In this document: in pieces, positions 1 to 7,400 of the stretch
Position numbering within the stretch: position 1 is the first letter of the stretch
Layout of the letters: each line of letters begins with the position of its first letter
Origin: Sphingomonadaceae bacterium
GTDB taxonomy: Bacteria; Pseudomonadota; Alphaproteobacteria; Sphingomonadales; Sphingomonadaceae
DNA: 9,500 nucleotides
Direction of reading: 5' to 3'
Assembly (NCBI GenBank): GCA_009923795.1
Contig: RFSU01000086.1
Coordinates: 1-9,500, forward strand
The notes under the pieces: generated by a model
Told to the model about the DNA's origin: nothing
The model's database searches: none
What the model saw: the letters and a program-made list of their open reading frames with translations, nothing else
Position numbers and translations under genes: made by a program

Positions 1-302
1 CAGGGATCGTCAATCTCGGCGGCAACGTGACGACGTCTGCTGCACAAACCTACACCAGCAACGTTGTCCTTACATCGGACGTTACGCTCAATGGTGTCAG
101 TATCGACATCCAGGGCAATGTAGATAGCAAAGCCTCAACGCATAAGTCCTTGACCATTATCGCGACGGACTTCTCGCTCGCGGGTGGTTTCGGGCTTAAA
201 GATAGTCTCCAGAATCTGTCGATTAATGCGACAAATGGGATTTCTCTGGGTGGGGCTATCACCACAATTGGCACGCAGACCTATACAGGCGCTGTCACGC
301 TG
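1..302 (+). repeat. Long block A, copy 1 (entered from upstream)
   Basis: About 100 residues running from GIVNLGGNVTTSAAQTY to GISLGGAITTIGTQTYTGAV. It recurs at 1018-1319 and 1981-2285. Bases 1-61 are identical to 1981-2041; beyond that the copies diverge at scattered positions, many of them third-codon positions, but stay in frame. Because the block starts at the window edge, the repeat probably extends upstream: copies 2 and 3 are each preceded by a related stretch reading GTKTF-STI-AVSL. Confidence 0.92.
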
Positions 303-3300
303 ATCGCCGATACGACACTCATCGGCACCAACATCACGCTGAACAACACGATTGACGGTGCAAGCGGATCAACATCCTATGACCTGACCATCACTGGCTC
401 TGGCGACACCATTTTTGACGACGCGATCGGCAATGCGCGCGCGCTTGGAAACTTGACCGTTAATGGGGGTGGCAAGACGTTCCTCAACGGCGGGATTGTA
501 AAGACGGCGGGCACACAAACCTATTCCGATGCCGTTGAGCTTGGCGCGGATACGACCCTGACGGGAAGCGTGGTTTCCTTCCTCAACACCGTTCTGGGTG
601 ATGACGGCACGACCAAATTCGCATTGAATGTCGTTGGGAACGCCATTCTTGGCAGCTCAAGCAGCGCAAGCGATGCCATCACAGGCCTTGCTTCGCTTGA
701 CGTCACAGGCACGACCCTGATCGAAACGGCAACGCTGACGTCAGCCGGAACGCAGCGCTACCACGGCGACGTAACACTCGGCACAGCGACAACGCTTACA
801 ACGACCAATAGCGCGACAACCTTCGATGCTGCGCTGGCCTCGGACACGGGTGAAGCTAACGATCTGACAATTTCGACGGGCACCGGCAATATTCTGGTTC
901 AGGGCGCAATTGGTGCGTCTGGCGGCGCGGCCCGCATTGGCAACCTTGTCGCTAATGCCGCGGGCACAAAGACTTTTGCGTCAACCATTCAAGCGGTGTC
1001 GTTGACAACGCAGGGTGCAGGGATTGTCAAACTCGGCGGCAACGTGACGACGTCGGCCGCGCAAGCCTATAACAGCAATGTCGTCCTCACATCGGATGTC
1101 ACGCTTCGCGGCACCAATATTGCGATCCAAGGCGATGTCGATAGCACGGCCTTAACGCATAAGTCTTTGACCATCGTCGCGACGGGCTTCTCTCTCGCGG
1201 GTGGCTTTGGGCCGACGGATAGTCTCCAGAATTTGTCGATCACCGCGACAAATGGGATCTCTTTGGGTGGGGCTATCACAACCGTCGGCACGCAGACTTA
1301 TACAGGTGCGGCCACACTCACCGCCGACACTGCGCTGACGGGTGCTGGCATTAGCTTTGTCAACACATTGAATGGCGCAAAGGCGCTAACGATCACGGAT
1401 ACAGCGACGACGACCTTTGGTGGTGCCGTAGGTGGCACAGCGCCCCTGACGAGCCTGCTTGTCAACGGAGCGGGTACGACACGCATCAATGGCGGCGGAG
1501 TTGAAACGGTTCTCGCACAGACCTATTCCAACGCAGTTGTACTTGGTGCAGCCACAACGCTGACTGGATCAACAATCAATCTGTATAACGCGCTTACGGG
1601 TGCCTTCGCGCTGCAAATCGTCGGCGACGCTGAATTCGGCCAATCAACCGGATCGCGCAATGACACGCTCTCGCTCGCATCGCTTTCGGTTAGCGGCGAC
1701 GCCGCATTCCATCTTCAGTCAATCACGACGACAGGCGCGCAGAGCTATGGCGGGAATGTTGATTTCAATGCTGATGCAGACCTGACGGCAGTCGGCTTCT
1801 CAGTCGCTGGGACGTGGAACGGTGCTTACGACGTCACTGTTGGTGCGGGAACTGGCACCATTTTTGTGGAAGACGCGATTGGCACAACGCTGAACCCGGT
1901 CGGCAACCTCAGCTTTACGGCGACGGGCACGAAGACCTTCAAGTCGACCATTGATGCCGTCTCTCTGGCGACAGCTGGAACAGGGATCGTCAATCTCGGC
2001 GGCAACGTGACGACGTCTGCTGCACAAACCTACACCAGCAATATTGTCCTCACATCGGACGTTACGCTGAATGGTACCAATATTGCGATCCAGGGCGATG
2101 TGGATAGTGATGCAGATCTCACGCCACGGTCTTTGACCATTGTCGCGCCGGACTTCTCCCTCTCCGGTCGCTTTGGGGCGGCGCATACACTCAACAATCT
2201 GTCGATCACCTCGACAAACGGGATCTCGCTGGGTGGGGCTATCACCACCGTCGGCACGCAGACCTATACAGGTGCGGTCAGACTGACTGCAAACACATCA
2301 CTGACCACCACGAATAGCGCCGTGACCTTCAGCTCGACATTGAACTCGACCTCGGGGTCTTCAGCGCGTAACCTGACGGTCACGGCGGGCGCGGGCGCTG
2401 TTTCCTTTGCCAAGGCCGTTGGCGCAGGGACGGGTGGCGCATTGGGCGCGGTAACGCTGGTTTCAGCAGGTGATGTCACCTTCTCAAAAGCGCTCACCGC
2501 CGCGAGCTTCACGCAAAGCGCCGGCACAGGCGAGACCAGATTTGAAGGCACGACCAACCTTGCCGGGGCCTTTGCGTTTACTGGTAATAATCTGACCATA
2601 AATGCCGCTCTCACCACGGGTGGGGCCATGACCATCGCCAATGCGGGCGTGTTTGCGACCGGCGCCAATGGCGCCATTAATGTGACGGGTGACGTCACCG
2701 AGACGGGCAACGGGATCAACAGCCTAGCGGCGAACATCACCGCAACGGGGGATATCAGCTTTGCCAAAACGATTACCCTTACGGCAGACGTCCTGTTGAA
2801 CGGCGCGGATATCACTTTGGCGCAAACCATTAACTCGGATACGACACCACGTGCTCTGACGGTAACAGGCAGCGGCAACATTTTGTTTGGCCAAACCATT
2901 GGTGGCGGCGGTGGCGAACTAGCGAGCCTGACCGTTAATGGCGCTGCTCAAGTGAATGGCGGATATGTTGGGACAGCGGGTGCGCAACTTTATCGCGGTG
3001 CTGTCGTCCTTGGTGCGAACACCAGCTTCGTCTCAACGGCAGACGGCATCACGTTCAGTGCGGCGTTGGACGCGGATTCCACCGCGCGTAATCTCACGAT
3101 CACGGCCGGCTCTGGTGATGTGCTTTTCGATGCGGCAATCGGCGCAACGGGCCCGCTTGGCGATGTGGTGCTGATATCGGCGCATGATGTGACCCTTGCC
3201 CGCACCGTGGGTGCAAAGAGCTTTACGCAGAGCGCTGGGACGGGTCTCACGACATTTAATGGGGCGACGACCCTGACAGGCGGCTTCATCTTCTTAGGCG

Positions 3301-4454
3301 AGAATCTGATCGTTAACGCATTGATTGATGCTGGCGATGATGTCGTCATGGGCCATACGGGCACGTTCACGACAACGGCCGCCGGGGACATCATCACGGA
3401 TGGGGAGTTCACGCAGTCTGGGTCAGGCACCAATCGCCTTGCGGGCGATGTCAGCTCCAACGGAGCGATCACCTTCCAGAAGACGGTCACCTTGACGGGT
3501 AATGTGAGCCTGACATCACTCGGTCATGATGTGACCTTTATCTCGGCAGTGGCTTCAGACGCCAACGCTCTGACTGGTCTGTCGATCACGGCAGGCGCGG
3601 GCGATGTGACCTTTGTGCAGGCTGTCACCCTTGGTGGCGCGTTCGATGTTACAGGCGCTGATTTGACACTCAACGATGCTCTCAGCGCGGATGGAGATGT
3701 CACCATTGCCAATGCGGGCCAGTTCACCGCCCGTGGTATCATTAACGCGGGTGGCGCCTTCAGCCAGTCCGGCACAGGAACAAACAGCCTTTCACGCAAT
3801 ATCATTGCAGCTGACGGCATTGCCTTCAACGCTGCGGTTCAACTGGCTGCTAATGTTGCGCTGACGACGACCGATGGTGACGTGACCTTTGGTTCGACCT
3901 TAAACTCGGACACGGCTTCTTCTGTGCGCACGCTCACGATTACTGCAGGCGCAGGTGACGTGTTGTTCGATGGTGCTGTCGGCGCAACGGGCCCTCTGGG
4001 CGCTGTGACACTGGTATCGGCGGGCGATGTGACCTTTACCGATACGCTTGATGCCGCGAGCTTTATGCAAAGCGCAGCTGCAAGCACAGGCGAGACGAAA
4101 TTTGGCGGGATTACCACCCTTGATGGGGCCTTTGGGTTTACCGGGAACAAGCTGACCATCAATGCCGCCCTTACCACGGGTGGCGATGTGGCGATTGCCA
4201 ACGCAGGCCTGTTCAAGACCGGCACCAATGGCGACATTGATGTGACGGGCAGCTTCACGCAGTCTGGTGCTGGGACGAATAGCTTGGCGGCCGATATCAC
4301 GGCGACTGACGATATCAGCTTTGCCAAAGCAATTACGCTGCTTGATGCAGTAACGCTGACAACAACCGACAAAGATGTTTCATTTGGCGACACGGTTAAC
4401 GGCGGCTTCGCGCTCGACGTGTCGGTTGGTTCGGGGCGTCAGCACGGTTGGTGA
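3..4454 (+). CDS. Giant repetitive adhesin (filamentous haemagglutinin-like), upstream part, 5' end outside window, ends at a frameshift
   Basis: This is the upstream visible part of a very large secreted, surface-adhesin-like protein, 1483 residues in the window. The frame is already open at base 3 (reading GIVNLGGNVT), so the GTG at 27 is internal and not a real start; no signal peptide or secretion domain is visible here. The sequence is rich in Thr, Gly, Ala, Asn and Val with short alternating hydrophobic strands, as in beta-helical haemagglutinin-type exoproteins. I see no cysteine. Two module families follow each other: QTY-type modules (to about 2285, with one more near 2985) and a ~150-residue module with motifs LTITAGAGDV and FTQSGSGTNSL (2322-4340). 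The frame ends at a TGA at 4452-4454, immediately after a +1 shift; the last residues (RQHGW) do not fit the repeat pattern. The family assignment rests on composition, repeats and the YDG domains downstream. Adhesion is inferred from the family, not shown; how the protein is secreted (two-partner or autotransporter) cannot be seen. Confidence 0.87.
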   Translation, partial: GIVNLGGNVTTSAAQTYTSNVVLTSDVTLNGVSIDIQGNVDSKASTHKSLTIIATDFSLAGGFGLKDSLQNLSINATNGISLGGAITTIGTQTYTGAVTLIADTTLIGTNITLNNTIDGASGSTSYDLTITGSGDTIFDDAIGNARALGNLTVNGGGKTFLNGGIVKTAGTQTYSDAVELGADTTLTGSVVSFLNTVLGDDGTTKFALNVVGNAILGSSSSASDAITGLASLDVTGTTLIETATLTSAGTQRYHGDVTLGTATTLTTTNSATTFDAALASDTGEANDLTISTGTGNILVQGAIGASGGAARIGNLVANAAGTKTFASTIQAVSLTTQGAGIVKLGGNVTTSAAQAYNSNVVLTSDVTLRGTNIAIQGDVDSTALTHKSLTIVATGFSLAGGFGPTDSLQNLSITATNGISLGGAITTVGTQTYTGAATLTADTALTGAGISFVNTLNGAKALTITDTATTTFGGAVGGTAPLTSLLVNGAGTTRINGGGVETVLAQTYSNAVVLGAATTLTGSTINLYNALTGAFALQIVGDAEFGQSTGSRNDTLSLASLSVSGDAAFHLQSITTTGAQSYGGNVDFNADADLTAVGFSVAGTWNGAYDVTVGAGTGTIFVEDAIGTTLNPVGNLSFTATGTKTFKSTIDAVSLATAGTGIVNLGGNVTTSAAQTYTSNIVLTSDVTLNGTNIAIQGDVDSDADLTPRSLTIVAPDFSLSGRFGAAHTLNNLSITSTNGISLGGAITTVGTQTYTGAVRLTANTSLTTTNSAVTFSSTLNSTSGSSARNLTVTAGAGAVSFAKAVGAGTGGALGAVTLVSAGDVTFSKALTAASFTQSAGTGETRFEGTTNLAGAFAFTGNNLTINAALTTGGAMTIANAGVFATGANGAINVTGDVTETGNGINSLAANITATGDISFAKTITLTADVLLNGADITLAQTINSDTTPRALTVTGSGNILFGQTIGGGGGELASLTVNGAAQVNGGYVGTAGAQLYRGAVVLGANTSFVSTADGITFSAALDADSTARNLTITAGSGDVLFDAAIGATGPLGDVVLISAHDVTLARTVGAKSFTQSAGTGLTTFNGATTLTGGFIFLGENLIVNALIDAGDDVVMGHTGTFTTTAAGDIITDGEFTQSGSGTNRLAGDVSSNGAITFQKTVTLTGNVSLTSLGHDVTFISAVASDANALTGLSITAGAGDVTFVQAVTLGGAFDVTGADLTLNDALSADGDVTIANAGQFTARGIINAGGAFSQSGTGTNSLSRNIIAADGIAFNAAVQLAANVALTTTDGDVTFGSTLNSDTASSVRTLTITAGAGDVLFDGAVGATGPLGAVTLVSAGDVTFTDTLDAASFMQSAAASTGETKFGGITTLDGAFGFTGNKLTINAALTTGGDVAIANAGLFKTGTNGDIDVTGSFTQSGAGTNSLAADITATDDISFAKAITLLDAVTLTTTDKDVSFGDTVNGGFALDVSVGSGRQHGW
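1018..1319 (+). repeat. Long block A, copy 2
   Basis: Same length as copy 1 (offset 1017) and clearly homologous over the whole block, reading GIVKLGGNVTTSAAQAY to GISLGGAITTVGTQTYTGAA. It is more diverged from copy 1 at its left end than copy 3 is. Homology to copy 3 continues leftward to about 963 (paired with 1926), covering the GTKTF...AVSL segment, so the true repeat unit is longer than 300 bp. Confidence 0.92.
1981..2285 (+). repeat. Long block A, copy 3
   Basis: Offset 1980 from copy 1 and 963 from copy 2. It is one codon longer than the others, in the segment DSDADLTPRSL where the other copies have KASTHKSL or TALTHKSL. Its left end is identical to copy 1 over 61 bases, while its middle (NGTNIAIQGDVDS) is closer to copy 2. 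That patchwork is what gene conversion or unequal crossing-over between copies would leave. Confidence 0.92.
2322..2781 (+). repeat. Module B, copy 1
   Basis: A module of about 153 residues: VTFSSTLNS, then NLTVTAGAGAV, then GALGAVTLVSAGDVTF, then ASFTQSAGTGETRF, then LTINAALTTGGAMTIANAG, closing with NGINSLAANITATGDISFAK. It aligns over its whole length with copy 3 at an offset of 1560 bp, including closely related DNA around 2600-2690 and 4160-4250. Confidence 0.88.
3048..3494 (+). repeat. Module B, copy 2
   Basis: A module of 149 residues in the same order as copy 1: ITFSAALDADS, NLTITAGSGDVLFDAAIG, GPLGDVVLISAHDVTL, KSFTQSAGTGLTTF, DVVMGHTGTF, EFTQSGSGTNRLAGDV, AITFQKTVTL. Its front half is closest to copy 3 (shared DVLFD, GATGPLG), at an offset of 840 bp. 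The segment between copy 1 and copy 2 (2782-3047) holds one QTY-type module (QLY at 2985). Confidence 0.88.
3531..3845 (+). repeat. Module B, shortened copy
   Basis: A module of 105 residues that keeps the ends of module B (VTFISAVASD...LSITAGAGDVTF and GGAFSQSGTGTNSLSRNIIAADGIAF) but lacks the central GPLGxVxLxSAxDVTF-xxSFTQSAGTG segment seen in the full copies. An internal in-frame deletion of roughly 45-50 residues explains it. Confidence 0.8.
3882..4340 (+). repeat. Module B, copy 3
   Basis: A module of 153 residues: VTFGSTLNSDT, TLTITAGAGDVLFDGAVG, GPLGAVTLVSAGDVTF, ASFMQSAAASTGETKF, LTINAALTTGGDVAIANAG, SFTQSGAGTNSLAADITATDDISFAK. It is the last complete copy before the frame break and fixes the upstream frame as correct up to about 4340. 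The front half resembles copy 2 and the back half resembles copy 1, suggesting exchange between copies. Confidence 0.88.
4433..4436 (+). other. Frameshift site: one extra base in a GGGG run
   Basis: The upstream frame reads ...ALDVSVGSG and then leaves the repeat pattern (RQHGW, stop at 4452-4454). Dropping one G from the run gives an unbroken reading: SVGSG-VSTVGDATRLGAVHI. A sister module at about 4708-4734 (DSGTTIFGDA) supports this. After the shared 'tcggg', both sequences have a C and then exactly 21 bases to the end of the shared GDA codons, but this site has one additional G. A single-base insertion therefore explains the break better than a larger deletion. The run of four G is too short for ordinary phase-variation slippage, and I see no programmed-frameshift signal, so the choice lies between a real mutation and a sequencing or assembly error. 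Confidence 0.85.
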
Positions 4455-7400
4455 TGCGACCCGCCTCGGCGCGGTGCATATTACGAGCACGGGCCTAATG
4501 ACATTCGGTGCGTCGGTAAGTGCGGCATCCCTGTCGACCAACACCAACAGCACCGTTTTCCTGGGTGGCAATGTCAATACGACCGGCGCCCAGACCTATA
4601 ATGACGCGGTTGTCCTGACCAACGACGTGGTGCTCACGGGTGTGAGCATTACTCTGGCCCAGACGGTGAAGAGCAACCGCACGGCGCGTGCTTTGACCCT
4701 AACAGACTCGGGCACGACGATCTTTGGTGATGCCGTCGGTAGTGTCGCCACCGGCGAAGCCTTGGCTTCGCTCACGGTGAACGGCGGAGGCACGACGTTG
4801 CTTAAGGGCGGCTCGGTCAGAACGACAGGCGGGCAGAGCTTCGGCAACGCCCTCACCCTGCGCGGAAATACGGTTCTAACGACAGCTAACGGCAGTGTCA
4901 GCTTTGGCTCGACCCTGAACTCGTCTGAACTTGCAGCGACGCCAGCGACTCTGACGATTACCGCAGGCACGGGCGATGTCAGCTTTGCCGGCATCGTCGG
5001 TGGTGCAACTTATGCGGGCACAACGCCCACAACAGGCGCGCTAGGAGCGGTGACCTTGGCCTCGGCCAAGGATGTCACCATCTCTGCCGCCTTCGCATCA
5101 GGCGCCATGACCATCACACATTCAGGCACTTTCTCCACCCTGGCGGCGGGGGATATTGTTGCGGCAGGTGGATTCACCCAATCCGGCAGCGGCACCAACA
5201 GTCTGGCGGGTGATATAACGGCAAGCGGAAATATTGCTCTTGCAGGTGCCACGACACTGACGGGCGATGTAGCGCTCATTACCAGCGGTTCGAACGGCAC
5301 CATTGATCTGGCCATGGTCAATAGCGATGGCACGGGTGCCGCTAAGAATCTGTTGCTCAAATCATCAGGCGCACTGGCTCTTGATGCGGCCATTGGCTCT
5401 GTGACGCCATTGGGTACGATTTGGATTGAGGCGGCAGGCGTGTCGCAGGGCGTGCAGATCAATTCTTCCAATAATTCGATCATCTCTAACACCGGCTTTG
5501 CGGTGAAGGCCGCGAAACTGGCGATCACGTCCAGCGCGCTGGTCGACCTCATCCACCCCGACAACATTGTGGGAACGGTTGCAGCCGCGTTGAGCAATAA
5601 TGCGGACTATCGCTTCACCAATTACAGCTCTGGCGGCGTCACCATTGGAACGATTGTTAATCCCTTCGATGCCAGCGCCAGCGTAGCGGGTGTCAAGGCA
5701 AGTGGCGCAACAAATACATCAAGCGCTTCATTTGTAGTTGGCGGCCGTCTTACCCAGACGGCTGGCGCGATCCTGGATCTTGGGGGCAATCTGTCCATTA
5801 ATGCGCAACCGGGAGGCTACCAGGATGTTGCATTTAACAACACGGGTGCTGGAGCCTTAGGCGTCACGCTCGGCAACTCTATTGTCGCTGGTAATTTTGA
5901 CATTGTTTCAGTGGGGAATGTCACTCAGGCAGCCGGGATTAATGCCAATAGCCAAGATGCTGACTTGCAGGTGGGCGGCAATTTCAACCTGACTGGCGGC
6001 GGCACGTTTATTCAGGGTAATTCTGCGTTCAATGTTTTCGGCTTTGGGGCTGGAACTCAGCAGGCAAATACAATTAGCCTCAATGGTGTGATCACCCTTT
6101 CCATCGCTGGTGGGAAGTTGACCGGTACGTCTAGCCGCGCGACCTACGACAGCAACAACAACAATTCCTGCGTCACCGGCTGTGCCTCGGTCGATTTGGT
6201 AACAGGCGCAACCGTCAACGAGATCACCGTCATTTCTCAGGCCGGGGGGAAAACAATCAACTCAACTGGGACAAACCCAGGAAGCGCTGTAGTTCTTTCT
6301 CAGGTGAACAAGGTTCGTGGCACGTTCAGCGTTAAGACTGCGGGTGCATATGTTGATCTTGGGTCGGCTGTTGAAACGGGCATAAAGGCTGCCGGAGCAC
6401 TCACTTTGAACAACAATCTGTTGTTGACGGTGCAGCAGAGCAGCGCCAACGCAACGTCCAATGTTGCGGGTCGTGCGGCCCTTAACTTGGGTGACGCGAA
6501 TGGCTTTGGCGGAACAATCTCCGCAAACGCCTTTGGCGTCCCTGTGACAATTAAGAATACGCAAGCCTTGCAGATCGGATCCGTTCAGGGGTCGACTGTG
6601 ACAATCACGACTACTGCGGGAGGCCTCACCCAAGCAGAAAACAGCGCCGTTTCGACGGACAAGCTGATCATCAGCAGCGCGGGCGCTGTCACACTCAACA
6701 ATACCAATAGCATTGGCGTTCTGGCAGCCTCTGCTGGCGGGAACTTGAGCGTGACAAGTGGTCGTGCCTTAACAATTGGTGATTCCACAACGGGCGTTTC
6801 GACCTCGGTTGGCAACGTCACGATACAGACCTTGACGGGTAAAAACCTGACGCTTGCCAAGGCAATTTCCAGCGCGGGCAACATCACGCTGGCGTCTGCT
6901 GGGAGTTTCATCAATAATGTTGGGGCATCAGCGCTGACGACAGGCGCGAGCGGCGTCTGGCGTATTTGGTCACAAGATCCCGCGCTCGATACGCTGGGCG
7001 GTCTCACGCCGGGCTTTAAGCAGTATAATGCGACATATGGCGGCACAACGACTATCCCGCAGGCGGCAAGTGCCCTCAACGGTGTGCTTTACACTCTCGC
7101 GCCAAAGGTGGTCGTCTCGCTGTCCGGTACGGTCTCTAAGGTCTATGATGGCCTAACGACGGCCAATGCGGCGAACGTCACCTATGACGTTTCGGGCGCG
7201 CTGCGCGATTATCTCAGCACTAACGTGACGGACACGGATGTTGTTACAGCCACTGCAACGAGCGTCAGCTTTGAAAATGCAGATGTCGCTCGCGACAGCA
7301 ATGGCAACGTGCTCGCCAACAAGAAGGTCATCGCCAGTGGCGCGGACTTCACCGTGACATCGTCGGCAGCGTCCGGCGCGATCCCAGTTTTTGGGTATCA

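Larger units (their letters stand above)
45..4842 (+). repeat. Series of QTY-type beta modules (13 motifs)
   Basis: A short motif Q-[TSRAL]-[YF]-x-x-x-[AV]-x-[LF], usually preceded by a small-residue pair such as GT, GA or AA, occurs with its Q codon at 45, 276, 516, 753, 1062, 1293, 1518, 1740, 2025, 2259, 2985, 4591 and 4834. In the first ten copies the spacing is mostly 222-240 bp (74-80 residues), with two longer steps of 309 and 285 bp that coincide with entry into a block A copy. Each motif is followed by L-T-x-x-x-I/V-strand segments and often by LTVNGGG-like turns, as expected for coils of a right-handed beta-helix. The spans between the block A copies (303-1017 and 1320-1980) consist of these modules; no separate gene lies there. 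Confidence 0.82.

Noticed and set aside
27..29. GTG at 27 as the start codon of the adhesin
   Set aside because: The frame is open to the window edge, and the codons before it (GIVNLGGN) belong to block A, as copies 2 and 3 show. The true start is upstream.
50..2257. Three similar reverse-strand ORFs of about 75 codons (50-274, 1067-1291, 2030-2257) that look like a small repeated gene family
   Set aside because: They lie exactly antisense to the three copies of block A, so their similarity is a by-product of that repeat. No ribosome binding site or independent conservation is visible.
4433..4436. Phase-variable homopolymer or programmed frameshift
   Set aside because: A run of four G is too short for frequent slippage, and there is no slippery heptamer or evident downstream hairpin.
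4375..4500. Independent start of a second gene at ATG 4375 or ATG 4498
   Set aside because: Neither has a clear Shine-Dalgarno sequence or a following signal peptide, and the protein at the junction aligns as a continuous module with the upstream frame.
2264..7079. Long reverse-strand ORFs (for example 2264-2899, 3839-4393, 5010-5597, 6585-7079)
   Set aside because: They are antisense shadows of a Thr/Ala/Gly-rich coding sequence with few stop-generating codons. The predicted products are Val/Pro/Ala/Ser-rich mirror sequences with no domain I recognise.
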